Origin: Liolophura sinensis
Taxonomy: Eukaryota; Mollusca; Polyplacophora; Chitonida; Chitonidae
Length of the DNA: 64,000 nucleotides
Assembly: GCF_032854445.1 (NCBI RefSeq)
Contig: NC_088301.1
Location: 49,773,187 to 49,837,186, forward strand
Direction of reading: 5' to 3'
Under the pieces are notes generated by a model, which did not search any database, was not told the DNA's origin, and was given only the letters and a program-made list of their open reading frames with translations. A program made the position numbers and the translations under genes. This document shows, one piece after another, positions 35,906 through 48,520 of this stretch; the first letter of the stretch is position 1; the number at the start of each line of letters is the position of its first letter.

Positions 35906-38130
35906 TTTTAACAATGGTGATGTCTAAATATCAAATTATTCGCCTTTCACAAGTTATGGAATTATATACAGAAATATATATATATATATATATATATTTT
36001 GAAAAAGGCAATGAAAACATGAAAGTCGTGAACGTTTTTATTGTGGGTGTTAACGGAATTCGCTTTGGTCTTTCCATGGCCAAGATATAAAATACATTAT
36101 TCAAAGCATCCCATTTGCAATCCACATGTTTGGCCTAATACCTTTATCTTCAGAGCAAAACCGTTAAACCAAATGTGCAATACATGCGTTCCACTCTAGA
36201 AGAAAAGTTAACTATGAAGTTGTTTTAATCCTGTATATGCTTGTTTGGATTACGTTAAGTGTCTATTGAATTATGTTAGTCTGATAATTCCACTGTATTT
36301 AAACTAGTCAACAATTGCCTAGACTTACGGTTACATTTCTGTTAATGTCTAAATGGGAGGGTAGGGAGGGGTGAGGATGGGCCGTTAATAGTGGGATATT
36401 GTGGGCAGAGTAATCATGGGGTGATCTTTGGCGGCAGTGGATAACTAATACGAATGGTATCCCGTGTACTATATACCCTTTCCCCAAACGCAACCCAAGC
36501 AATAGTGTGATGTGTACAGTTGTATATAGTTTTTTTAGTTGTTTCATTTCTTTTGAGGGGATTTCATCTGAAAAATTCTGAGGTTGTATTATCTAAAAAA
36601 CTGAAACGACCTGTAAGCAGAAATTTGGGTTCTGAATTGTAAATATGTTCTTGCATGCAATTTTGTGCTGATGGTAAGCTGTTTAAGCAGACAAATATAT
36701 TTTCCGTTAGCTTCTGAATTTGTACATATATCATGTGTTTACCTAGTCAGCATGTGGGATTAGGATTCTGCAGAATAATGTAAAGCGGATAGTTTCTGGT
36801 AGTAATGTGGTCTCACATTGAACATCTGTTTTACAATTGGTAGGGAACGGCGTTTAACTTTTAAACGCGTAAAGAAGCATAGCTGTAAGTCGAGTTTTAT
36901 TCTGTGGCAAACTGCTGGAGACTGATTAAATTTTGATCCTCCCGGAGCACAAATGCTTAATATAAGGTAGACAAACCATTTAGCGACGGCGTGAACTAGT
37001 CCATCAACTTGTCCAGGAGATCAACCAGTACGACATGAAAGCATATAAAGACACGCCCTACGTCAAATGATTGTTTTCTCATCGGTTACTTGGAAATAGA
37101 GAGGAAAGAGTAGATTTCCAGATAATGAGAAGCAAAAACTCACCGTTAGACCACAAACTGTATAAATACTGACAGCTCTATCCGTATTTGTTAGGTATAC
37201 TTTAGGTATTTTTTGTCGAGACCGGTTTAAGTGCTTAGTGGTGTGTAAATGTTGAGGATATGGTTATATTTATTGTCAAGAAAACTCCGTGACTTTAATT
37301 GCGTTGTTACACGGTAATTTGTTCGTTTGTGATATTGGTATACTGTGATAATATTATTTGGATCCCCTGTTCAAATATATGGCCATTATGTACGTTTGTT
37401 AATATTCGTTATATTTATGATTTTCCGAAAAGACACGACTAACGATCGAGCTATGGGCGGGCAATGATGGTTTTGGATATGTGGACCATCTAACATTTTT
37501 CGATATCCAGGGATTTGCCTAAATTACGCTAGGTCGCATTCCACCACCTGGTCTTTATAGTTGTATCAGCATAAAGCCATGTCCAATATGCACAAAGCGG
37601 TTTTCTGAAAGTTATCTAGTTTTGTTTGACATTGCGTTCTGGGGAAAAAGGGCAGAAAGACACTATTACTATTTCCCTTTATGCCTTTGGTTTTGTCTAA
37701 TAAATCAACGTTTGCCATCTCCACACCAAAAAGAATCGCTGGCTTTAAGAACGAAAAATACTAATGTGGAAGCCCGCAAACAGTTTATTCTTGTACTGTC
37801 TGCTCGTGGATGCAATACTTACTCGCTTAGAGCAATAATGTTTCCAAGCTAAATTGATTTACCAGATTTGTTTCTACAATACCGTGTGACTTTGAATATA
37901 TCGAACCGCTGTTGCGAATCTGGTGCTGGAATCCTCCCATAGCAGCATAATAGCAAATATACGGAAAAGCGCTTTCATTTGTTGCCATTCGAAGAATGTC
38001 TAAACGTCAGCATGTTTTGTCCTGTTATGTTTTGTCATTCCTTGTGGTCCTTGCTAAGAAATACTTTTCTTGCCGGTGACCCAATGTATTTTGTTACATT
38101 TTCTGTTAAGTGAATAAAAGTTCTGAAAAA
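35906..38130 (+). other. MFSD4A: Probable 3' untranslated region of MFSD4A
   Basis: No other gene is seen downstream of the stop. The stretch contains a TA microsatellite (about 35974-35996), an ATTAAA at about 36924, an AATAAA at 37699-37704 and an AATAAA at 38113-38118 followed by a T/G-rich stretch. Where the transcript really ends cannot be decided from sequence. Confidence 0.4.
38113..38118 (+). terminator. MFSD4A: Candidate poly(A) signal of MFSD4A
   Basis: AATAAA followed about 20-35 bases later by a TGTTGTACAGTGCAATGTTC-type G/T-rich element. It is the best-formed cleavage signal I see after the stop codon. An earlier AATAAA at 37699 is the alternative. Confidence 0.35.
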
Positions 38131-39039
38131 TGTTGTACAGTGCAATGTTCTTTGTCTAGATTAAGCACGTTTTGCAACCGAAGTTATCAAAACCAATTGT
38201 ACAATCATCATAAACGATTAATAACTTCCCCAAGGAGAAATCAAGCCTATATCGCGACTAAAAACCAGTGGTAAACAAAGCTGTGTTTGTGATCGTGTTT
38301 TAACACAACTGTGCTAACACTCGTTAACCAGAAACAGAGAAAGTATCTTAGAATATTGACGCCATTCAAGACCTTTGACGCCACATCACCTTTGTTTCCG
38401 GATTTTCACCAGAAGGAAGGAATTTTTGGGACCATTATTTGAGTAATTCTAACATTCAGTGTCGTGATTGGAGCTGGATTCCGACACCTTAAAATTCAAA
38501 TGTTTGAACGCCTATAATTCTTAACAAAAACTAAAAACACATGAAAGTATTTATGCATAGCTTTAAGTAGTCTTTTTAGTGATGCCTATTCGACTTTTAG
38601 ACGTTTTTTCCCATTACCTTTCATAATTCGTGTAAATGTAACCTAGCTTTTTAACAGTACATGGTTAAATTAGATGACGTGATTCGCCTACGTCAAGGGA
38701 AACAAATCTTGTACAACAATGCCAGTGATTTCAGTCCCAAAACAAGAGACCATGAATAACCATAACTGGTAATGTTGTTCAAGCAGGTAGGACTTCAGTT
38801 CCATTAGTTACATGATTTGATTCTCATGGCAACGGGCTGGTCGGCTGCATTAACGGCTATCAGATTTCGAAATACTTATTTAAGTGTATGTATAAACATC
38901 TTCGAGCAGTCAGATGAGCTGTCAAATTGGTGCAACATTAATATTTTGGTCATTGTTCAGCGTTACAGGGTGCGAAGTCTTAAGAAGCAAGGAATGTCGT
39001 TTGGCGTACGACATGCAACTAAAAACATTTTTTTAACCT

Positions 39040-39262
39040 AAATCTGCTTAAACCACGGTGCCTTGGGTCGTATAATTTGCTACAATTTATGTACTTACAT
39101 AAACAATTAGAATAAAATCCTAACTAAGGCAAACAGATGGGAGGCCGTATTTCACCGGTTAAGTACGACCTGATTTCACTCGTACAAGTATTACAAACGA
39201 TTACAGCGTACAAATCAAAACTAGAGCAGCGGGCGACAGTGTGATAGCTGGCAAATCGTCAC
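39040..39262. repeat. Interspersed repeat family D, copy 1, with inverted end
   Basis: The blocks CTGCTTAAACCACGG, ATTAGAATAAAATCCTAACT and GGCCGTATTTCACCGGTTAA match copies at 46130 and 47615. The right end then runs backwards (AGAGCAGCGGGCGACAGTGT, GATAGCTGGCAAATCG). That is the reverse complement of the end seen in the other copies, so this copy is a partial foldback. Confidence 0.55.
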
Positions 39263-40370
39263 ACCTAACCGCATGAGTTCATGTTAATGCTTGAACACTG
39301 CCAACTTAGACACTCGTAGTAGTGTTCAGTTCAGCACTGATTGCATAATTTTGCCACACAGTTAATAAACACAGAAAACGTTCACATTACAACACCACGT
39401 GAATGTTTGGAGATATGTTTTTTAGTGATGTTGAGAGTGTATTGGTAAAGAAAATGAACTGACCCGTCCTCATCCTCAAGGAAGTGGACACCAAATGCAT
39501 GGGAGGTAACTCTCATGCATATTTACATGGCAAAGCAATAACCAATTGCAGTAAAAAGCAGTAAATCAATGTTTTTCATCCAGATTGTTCCGCTTACGCT
39601 TGAAATGTGTGTGCATTTCCTTGATATAAACATCTTGTTTTAGGTTAGTCTTGGTTTCCCCAGTTTGTGAAGAAAGGCCATTGCATCATAGTTTTAAAAT
39701 TACCTCAGGGTTTTATTCTACCTGTTTGCGTAAATTGTTAAAGAGTAGCAAAAGCCCATAACATTCAACATGAAACAGTCGAAAGGAATCAGGCCTCTGG
39801 TACTAATAGTCCATCAACAGAATCCTGGATTTTTAATGATCGGTATGTGTCTGGAATCTTAATCCATTTGGAAATACAAACTTGACTGGGCCTGGATTCT
39901 TGTGATGTGGCACAGTTTATAGAATTACTTCAATTTTTTATTAAGAATATCGAAGTGAAATTCAGCAACGCGATACAACACAAGCATATAGGTATCTAAA
40001 TGAGTAGTAAGTGCGCTTCCCTATCACCATACCCTTACTTATTCACATGTGAATACGACGATATGCTAAGTCTCCTGGCGGTGCACAACTCCCAAATATA
40101 CGAAAAATTGAAGGAAACAAGGAAAGTATTGATTCCCCAGTGGACACATGTTATCTGCATTTGTATAGTTATAAAAACGACTAAGGCTTCCTCTCGTGTC
40201 GATTGAATGACAGTAACGATGACTTTAATTTCGACATTGTTAACTATCCGTATAAGGGTGGCAACATCTTAGACACGCCTGCCTAAGTTTGAACGTATGC
40301 AAACCCGGGGCTTGGGACGGTATAAACGTGATACACTTTTAAAATCACCCTCTGTGTTCATATGTATACA

Positions 40371-40430
40371 GTATAAATGAAGTATTCTTGAGTACTGCGT
40401 AAAACTGCAATCAAATATATAAATAAAACG
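40371..40430 (+). mobile_element. SINE family A, tail fragment
   Basis: AGTATTCTTGAGTACTGCGT then AAAACTGCAATCAAATATAT match the last 60 bases of the full copy at 35243-35500. The head is absent, as expected of a 5'-truncated or decayed insertion. Confidence 0.65.
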
Positions 40431-43033
40431 CACCAGATATTAGGCTACATCCACATGTTTCGGGCGTCATGGAAACGGCTGACAACTTCCAGGTATCTAA
40501 GTAACACTAAAATTACAGATATTTTTAAAAAGCATGATGTTAGTTTTATTAATGGAACTGGTACGTGATGTGTTTATCTTCCCTTGTGCTACCCATCGAT
40601 TTAAAATCTCTTTGATTCTGCAATAAATTTATGCACAGTTTTTAAGACAATTTTATTTTCATCAGGTTTTAGTCCATCGGATCCAAATAATACTATATTA
40701 CAAATCTATTTTGAACACGGAGGAATAAATATTGTGTAGTTTACGCCTGGAGATATTGTTGATGTAATTTGTTCGAGCATATGCTTTCTTTGTGTGGCAT
40801 ATTTGGGGCATTCAAAGACATTCTGACGCCATGAACACTTTACATGAAGACTTTAGACTTTACTTTAAAATTTCAACAGAACATGCAGAAAGGTACACTG
40901 TACGACTTATCAAAGAATGTGCTTTTCCTTGTTTTATTGTGTTTGTACATTATTATTTAAAAGCGCTGGATGTCGAGAAGCCCCATGTGAATACATGCCT
41001 TTAACTGTATAGGGCCTTTCAGTTATAATTATTCCATCTTGTTCAGTATCTACCTTTCCCGAAATGGATTATATTCCTGTAGAGTTTTCGGTAACAAGGT
41101 GTTTTGTGCATGTTGCTCATCCAGTATATTTTTGGCAAATCTACCACATAGGGCCTTAGCGAAATGCAGCGCTTCCTTGAGAAACATTTGATGATCTTTT
41201 AGAATGTTATCGAATGTGATTACGTAACACTTGGAGCTGTGTCTATGCTTATATGTTCTACAAGTACTTTGTAATAATATTTTCACATTCAACATTTGGA
41301 AGTTACCAAGCTCCTGGCTCAGCACTCAATTCACTATATTTTGCAATCAAACTTTCATCCACTGATAACTGAGTTTACATAGTCTTTTTATGTTATTTAC
41401 GTACTTTTGACATTGGCTAGATTAAGTTACATCCTCACAGACCTCATTCCTCAAGACAATCTCGAAGCATGCAACATTTAAACAACCCATTTATAGCAAA
41501 AGCTGTGATAAAAAACTTCACTGCAATTGAAGAAAACTACACCATGTCTCCAGAAAATACATCTTTTCTGAGTTTGCATTGGCACAAAGACCAAAACGGT
41601 TTCCTTTCAGACTGACTTTACGAGAAGAGGGATAGGAAACTACCGAAGCAATGTATCCTACATGTGACGAGCACACATCTCATTTTGTAACAATTGTTAG
41701 ATCCTGTCTGTTGTGTGAGGAGTTCAAACAAGGTCAAACAAGGTCACAAGTTATTGCTACAAAAACTGGGATGCCATGGTTATTCCATCAAACGCCTTCA
41801 CTCTAAATTGCACAATGAGTATAGTTCTATAGTAAGTAAATATAGAACATATAGCACATGTCGGTTATATTCTAATGTTCTCATGACATCCCATTTTCAG
41901 CCTTCTTGAACTCATTTATCAGATATCAGATGCATACAGGTTTTCCTAATAAATAAACCTAAGACTATTGTTGAGGAAGGTCCTTGTAAACGGTATAAAC
42001 TAGAGGCAATCACGGGAGATAACTCCAGTCTACAGTGACCAGTCCAGAACAACAGTATGATAACAAAAGGATCAACAGCAATAATTGATACACTGGGAAG
42101 CTTTTGAAAGTCACATTCAAGAAGTATACCTGATATTCAACACTGACATAAGAAAACCTTACGCAGTAAGGCAAGTACAGATTTGTGAACAGAGAATGTA
42201 CAGAAAAGACAAGGCTTGAATTCTACATTCCATACGTTGATATTATTATTTGTTACGAAAACTAGCATATCCTTTTATAATCTGTTTATATTCAACACAC
42301 ACAACTTGCTATCTGTTTTGTTACTTATAACTAAACCGAATCAAAACACAAACAAATTCTGAAGAAATATGACACTCCAATGCCAATGTAAAAAGAATAT
42401 TTTACTTGTTCGACAGCGGCCAGCATTATGTGGAAGAAACCGGGGGGGAGGAGGGGGTGGGGACTCACGACCACCCAAAGGTTGTTGACACTGTTTATTT
42501 TAAGCTTTTAGTTACGGCTGAATCTAATTCGAACACCCAAGCTCAGAAAGTTGGCCTTCATTAAGTTTTCTTTGAGATCAAAATGGGTTATTTGTAAAGG
42601 GATTCTGACATGCAGAACGAGCTGTCAGAATTTTTTGTTTTTTACCTGATCTTCAACTTCGGTAAGTATTAGCCCTGAATATGTGGTATATTTATGGTGA
42701 CATAAATAAGCAATCCTACACCATTTGAAACGGATGTTAGGTAATAACCTTTATAGCTTGTCAGGAAGTATTTAACCGGATTGTTGGCGATATCTGCCCG
42801 TTTTTCGAAGAGAGCAGACACAATACATTTTTTTCTCTGGAGGGGAGGTTAAAATTATTTATCCTGAATATGAATTAGACTGAATCAAATAGAGCTTATT
42901 TGCAAGTCACACCCTGTACATATAATATAGAACCTAAATATGCCTTTGTGAGGGAGGTGGGATGGGTATTTCCTTTCCCTTTACAGGCAAACACGCAAAA
43001 CGCAAGACTTTCTATGATGATCGTTGGGCCACA

Positions 43034-43237
43034 GTTGCGATGAGGCGAAGTTGCGATGCGAATGGGCGAAGTTGCGATGCAAAGGGGTGAATTTGCTTTG
43101 CGAAGAGTCACAGAGACGATAATCCGAAGTTGAGAAGCGAAGGGTACGATAGAACGAAGGGGCATCGCGACTTCGCCTCTTCGCATCACCTCTTCGCCCA
43201 TTCGCATCGCAATTTCGCCTCTTCGCTTCATCGCCCT
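43034..43237. repeat. Foldback made of GCGAAGTTGCGATG units
   Basis: The left arm (43034-43090) repeats GGCGAAGTTGCGATG. The right arm (43160-43237) carries its reverse complement in several copies (CATCGCGACTTCGCC, CGCATCGCAATTTCGCC). About 70 bases of spacer separate them. The open frame on the - strand across this region (Met, Arg and Glu-rich) is a product of the repeat. RNA from either strand would form a long hairpin. Confidence 0.8.
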
Positions 43238-45544
43238 AGGTATTACTGGAGGAATAATGTGGTTCTTAGCAGACATCATAACTTTCTAAGAGTGTTTTCA
43301 TGAATTTAACCACTCAAGACTGACTGTGACTAATTGTATAGAACTCAGGCCGGTTCTGCTATAAACTGGAGTTATAGTATAGGTTGTAGCCTACACGAGG
43401 AAGTTATAATCGTTCTCAGAACCCTGAATAACAGCTCTTTGTTTACATGAAATCTGGAGGCACATGTGTGTTGTGCAATTTCCGTACAAAATAAGGTCGT
43501 ATACATTGCACTTTTGTCATAACGGCTTACATGTAGAATGCTGGTTTCACAGTAAAAGTTGCTAATCCTTCTCGTGACCGTGTGTCATCAAGATAACGAA
43601 ATTTTCATTCTGAATAACAGGGAATGGGCAATTTCAGTGTTTGTTTTTTGGTATTTTTTTGACCAGAATTTTTTCTTCCTCGTGTATGCATTTCATAACC
43701 TGAAGCTTAATTCCTCAACCCTTTCACCAATATTTTAAAACATCCTGAGAGAACTGTAGGGGATAGAGAAATTATTTACACAGTTTTATGAATGTTCGCA
43801 TCTTAAGTGACACAACCAAATCATTTCAGTGTCATAATTATAATTTAGTGTCATGATTATAGGGGCTTTTAATAACCCTAAATATCACGTTAAAATGTCC
43901 TATATGTAAATCTACACATAAACATCCGAAATGACCGAAAAACGATTAAAAATATAAATTCTACAATGGCTCTCACACTTTGCCATGTCGCTTAAGTGGA
44001 ACTCATTGCATTGTATGTTTTACTTCCTGGCATACGTTCCTGCATCTTGACTGAGTGTTAATCATGCCTGCGCCTGCCGTCGTACCAGATCGACTAGCCT
44101 AAAACATCATGAACGTGTCTCCGTGCACGTCAACATCCCATCTATCTTTCTGCATACATAAGCTCTCTTCACTGTGTGGTCTGCAATAAATTACACAAAG
44201 TGGGAGAAATTAATACCTGATGTAGATTTCAAACAGCTATATTCTTAAAACTGTCTACAACGAACAAGTGCAACTGTGAAAGGCGTATGTGCATGCAACT
44301 GCATGCAACTGTGCGCTGTACAGAAAACAACAAATATTCATCATTCAAAATCAAATACTCGTCTTCTCTGTGTTTCACACGTTTCACTGGAAAATCCGAA
44401 CGTATACAGTTAAAACTGATTAAGCAGCTTATTTTTGGATCTGCCGGAATTATATTTTCGGCCCCTGATTGATTATATAAACTGCTGATTGATTAATGGT
44501 AGGCCATTTCCCTGTTTAACATTTTCAAGTCAATTGGCTTTTCCGGATATAGCCACGGGAACTTGCGCTTTGGGACCCGCAGTGTAAATAGTTCCATCTG
44601 GACTTGCCTATATCAAAAGCCAGCCGCGCATACAGTCTCCCTCCGAGCGATAACAGCCGGTAGCACTGCTCCGTTACACTTCTGTGTAGAGGAAGTCACT
44701 AACACGCTCTGTCTTCCTGCATGGAATCGACCGAAAAGTAAAAAATCTAAAGAAAAAAAAAGAAAAAAAAATTTTTTAACAATACACTGTGAAACCATGT
44801 AGCCTCACCATACAGGATTGAGTTGTTCCTCAATATGTTTAGGCATGCCCAGAGAACATAGTATTTACACAGAGACTAGTTCCTGTTTACAACTGCACTC
44901 CGACATAACGCTCACAGTTGATGTAAAATTTTGTATTGCGTAAATAAAAGTGATTTGTAGTCTTTTCCAGGCACACTCAGAAAATCTCACCAGTTGCCCT
45001 CCAGAGCTGACTGCAACAAGACGCGGCAGGCGAAGCATATGGCCCTGATTACTGGTCCGCTAACAGCACGTCTTTCATACCGAGCCGTAAAATGAATTGC
45101 ATTACAGGAGCCTTTGTACACAATGTAGTAAGGATGCTGATCACATCAATTTCTAAAGTGCCTCAACATCATCTGTAATGCCAGTTTTTCCATGTGGTCG
45201 TGTATAATGTCCATACTTACACTTGGGTTGTACATATTTTAACCTCTGAACCACTTTCTGAGTATATCTCATTCCAAGAGAAGTTTTTTTTTGTTTTAAC
45301 GAATGTTACATAGCACGTATATTATGAAAGTAACTAAGAGAGACCTACATACTAGCATACGTATTTTTCTTCTCACTTGTTTATATATCCGACGATTGTC
45401 AACCGATATCTATGCCAGTTCGACATCCATGTCATATTTATTAATTGCTTTATTAATTAAATGATGTATTTAATGCTTCGTACTCAAGTCTATTTGGATT
45501 CTAAAACTCTTGACAGTACCTGAAAAACTTCATAATCTAAAGCC

Positions 45545-45690
45545 GCAGCCGAACCAGTGTGAGTTGGATTTGAACCCGCGATCTCACTGATCATAAGTAC
45601 AGTCATTATGGACGGCTTCTACAGCTAAAGGATCGCCGTGTTATGGCTGAAAAACTGCCGATGTGGCGCTAAGCCATAATTCTTCATTCA
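45545..45690 (-). mobile_element. SINE family C, tRNA-like fragment
   Basis: The reverse strand has a B-box-like GGGTTCAAATCC (45566-45577) followed by AACTCACACTGG. Upstream of it lies a conserved-looking stretch containing GGCTTAGCGCCACATCGGCA. The body beyond the B box is short, so this is a truncated or decayed element. Confidence 0.45.
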
Positions 45691-46129
45691 TTCAAGCTAT
45701 AGGACCGCAATTTTGTTGCAATCGTTCGGTAAATAAGCCCTTCAATGGAGATACAGGTACTGCTGGGATCGTTTTGATTCCAAACTTAAAATGTCCGAGT
45801 ATGTCCTTATATATAAAAGACCGCACTACTATAATAATAATGTGGCTTGGGCACACCATGTATACATTCAGAAAAATATATATGAAGATCGCACTACCAA
45901 ATGTCAAAGATGTATACATCTTTTAGGTGGTAATTTGTTGATTGGGGAAGTAGAAATTAAGATAGTATAACTTGTAAGGTTATCAGCGGGTGTTTCTGTG
46001 GACCACACACGGGAGCACTCAAACACAAAGCTGGTTTGGATTAACACGGCCCAGGAGAATCCATAGTCATGTAGCGTACATAATGTGGTCACAACGTGCA
46101 CGTGCCGCGTCACAGCGACAGAGCCAGTC

Positions 46130-46312
46130 TTATACTGCTTAAGCCATGGGTCCACACGCTGTTATTTTTTAAGCAATTACATGAACAGTTGGAACAAAAC
46201 CCTAAATGAGTGAGGCAGACTGACGAGAGGCCGGATTTCAACGGTTACGTATCACCATTTGCAAACTGTCATACTGTTGCCGCTGCTCTATAGTTTTACA
46301 CTCTATACTGTA
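46130..46312. repeat. Interspersed repeat family D, copy 2
   Basis: CTGCTTAAGCCATGG, GAACAAAACCCTAAATGAGT, GAGGCCGGATTTCAACGGTT and GCCGCTGCTCTATAGTTTTA occur in this order, as in the copies at 39040 and 47615. Neither coding capacity nor clear termini are seen. Confidence 0.6.
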
Positions 46313-46707
46313 ATAATTTTTTTATATCGTAAACCGTGTTGAGGCGTAAACCACCTATTCATTGTGTTCTGCTGTTCACCAAAAGACACTGTCCATCAGA
46401 ACAACTCACATCTACAAAGAGATATATACGCCTAAAAGGGGATGCTGCGGGGTTAAAAATGATTTGTTTGTTGCGGTCCATCGCGATGATCGAGCAAGCT
46501 ATGAGTCACAGGAAAAATCAGAACTATGCGGTTCAAGAAACCGGGAAACAATTTGAGATGCAGTGTATTTGTACAATTAAAAACGCGTGAATTCCTATAT
46601 ATGTGACGCATCATGTGAATCAGCTATCAGTTTATCACAAAATATCAATTACAGGACAAACTCTGCAGTTCAGGAAGGAACGAAAAATATGTAGTACAGC
46701 CATTGCC

Positions 46708-46972
46708 GGGGGGCTCCGTGGTACAGTTACACTAGCGCAGCGTAATGACCCAGGAGCCTCTCACCAATGCGGTCCCTGTGAGTTCAAGTCCAGCTCATGC
46801 TGGCTTCCTCTCCGTCCGTACGTGGGAAGGTCTGACAGCAACCTGCGGATGGTCGTGGGTTTCCCCCCGGGCTCTGCCCGGTTTCCTACTACCATAATGC
46901 TGGCTGCCGTCGTATAAGTTAAATATTCTTGAGTACGGCGTAAAACAACAATCAAATAAATACACAAATAAA
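46708..46972 (+). mobile_element. SINE family A, near full-length with target-site duplication
   Basis: It is closely similar to the copy at 35243-35500 over the whole body, but the head has lost part of the A box (GGCTCCGTGGTACAGTTACA, then CTAGCGCAGCG). The 13-base repeat TACAGCCATTGCC flanks it (46695-46707 and 46973-46985). The B box is intact. The frame reading AQRNDPGASHQCGPCEFK is this SINE translated, not a gene. Confidence 0.9.
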
Positions 46973-47119
46973 TACAGCCATTGCCAGTAACATGTCTGTG
47001 TGACCAAAACATGTAAGTCAGGAAAAGTAATAGATCTAAATGAGTGCTGAGCGCACAGCAGAATGAAACAAGTTGTGAACAATGCAAGGTACAAAAATAG
47101 GATAGATTTAAATCACTGC

Positions 47120-47285
47120 CTTTTTTACCTAGTTCTGATTAAGCCATGGTTCTAGGGGCGAGTAATTTGCAACAATTTAAGCAAAAATAAAATAAAAATA
47201 AAAATCTGAGGCCCTATTTTACTGGATGCGTGCGATCATTTGCAAGCTATCACACAGTCGTCGATTCTCTGGTTTTACTCTCTAT
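47120..47285. repeat. Interspersed repeat family D, copy 3
   Basis: CTGATTAAGCCATGG, CGAGTAATTTGCAACAATTT, GAGGCCCTATTTTACTGG and CTCTGGTTTTACTCTCTATAC follow the family D order. A SINE family B copy starts directly after its right end. Confidence 0.6.
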
Positions 47286-47612
47286 ACGAATGAATGAATG
47301 AATACTTGGGGTTTAACGTCGTGCTTAAAAATGCTTCAGTCATATGACGACCAGGAGTCACTAGGTGTGTGTCTTCTTGTGATAGGTCCATTCCGTCAAA
47401 GTGCTGCCGCCACTGACGGATCACGCCGAAGAAACCTACCGAGTCACTTTACTATGGCGTCGGGCCAACCAGACCTGTTTCCTTGCTCTAATCACTCAGT
47501 GCTGAGCGTCAAGCTAGGCCGCAACAAGTAGCATTTTTAAAGTCTTTGATATGACTCGACCCGGGTTTGATCTCGAGTATCCCGACCTCGAGGCGGACGC
47601 TCTAATCATGCA
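47286..47612 (-). mobile_element. SINE family B copy
   Basis: On the reverse strand a tRNA-like head reads GATTAGAGCGTCCGCCTCGA then GAGATCAAACCCGGG (B-box-like). The body ends in AAGCACGACGTTAAACCCCA and an (ATTC)n tail (GAATGAATGAATGAAT at 47288 on +). The same element occurs at 50143-50440. The 77-residue open frame over it is not a gene. Confidence 0.7.
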
Positions 47613-47772
47613 ATTTGGTGCCATTTAAGCCTTTAGATGAACAGTTAGAACAAAACCCTGAGTGAGGTAAATTGACAGGAGGCCGTACTTCACCGGTTGA
47701 GTATGACCATATGTCAGCTATTATTTCATTCTGTCGTCGCTGCTCTGGTTTTACTGTCTATGCTGTACGTCT
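47613..47772. repeat. Interspersed repeat family D, copy 4
   Basis: GAACAGTTAGAACAAAACCC, GAGGCCGTACTTCACCGGTT, then GTCGTCGCTGCTCTGGTTTT. Together with copy 3 it brackets the SINE B element. Confidence 0.6.
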
Positions 47773-48309
47773 TTAATTATATTACACATATGCAGACACT
47801 ACGTCCGATTACGTGTAATACTTGGTAGAGTACAAACACAGGTCGAGAGGCTAATTTTATTACTCAAATAAAGTTTTGAACTGCATCAAAATGATTGGAC
47901 GAAAACAATGGCGTGCCCATTAGTTGTGTTATAAGTTCCAGTAAAGTTTTCAGACGCATGAAAAGTCATGCAATGGCGAAATATTCGTGACAACGTACTT
48001 CATGGTGTCAAGTCAGGGCATGATTAATTGAATGTGACACAACATCGCAATAATACATGAACGAATGTACGCGTTGTATCAGACTTTCGTATACCAATCA
48101 TCAAGACCAATTCCCAAACCAAACGTTCCCCTGAACACCCGAGAACTATAAGGAAAGTATATAAAAGTATAAGGAATCGTCTAAATTTAATCAATATCCC
48201 AATTGTGCTATATTTACAAGTTGTTTTTTTATCAAATATGTGAATCTCAGATTGGTGAGATTTCTGATGTTTGATTTGAACTAGTATTATTAACTCTTGT
48301 TAATCGTAC

Positions 48310-48520
48310 AGTCGAATATGTACAATGCCAATAGTATAATGTCAATATAGTATATGAACTATGCCAGTAATGCATATGAACATTGCCAATATAGTATATG
48401 AACTATGCCAGTAATGCATATGAACATTGCCAATATAGGATATGAACTATGCCAGTAATGCATATGAACATTGCCAATATAGTATATGAACTCTACCACT
48501 AAGCTATATATGAACGATGC
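48310..48520. repeat. 44-bp tandem repeat, about 3-4 copies
   Basis: Two 22-base half-units (AACTATGCCAGTAATGCATATG and AACATTGCCAATATAGTATATG, here described by type) alternate, so that the true period is 44. Degenerate 22-base relatives trail off on both sides (CAATAGTATAATGTCAATAT on the left; GAACGATGCCGATAATAAAT on the right). Confidence 0.85.

Noticed and set aside
42896-43279. 127-codon Met/Arg/Glu-rich frame on the - strand
   Set aside because: Created by the GCGAAGTTGCGATG foldback; unit repeats explain it fully.
46603-46917. 104-codon frame with [19 protein letters not shown]
   Set aside because: It is SINE family A translated; the same peptide appears from the copy at 35253.
47298-47531. 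77-codon frame
   Set aside because: Lies entirely in SINE family B.
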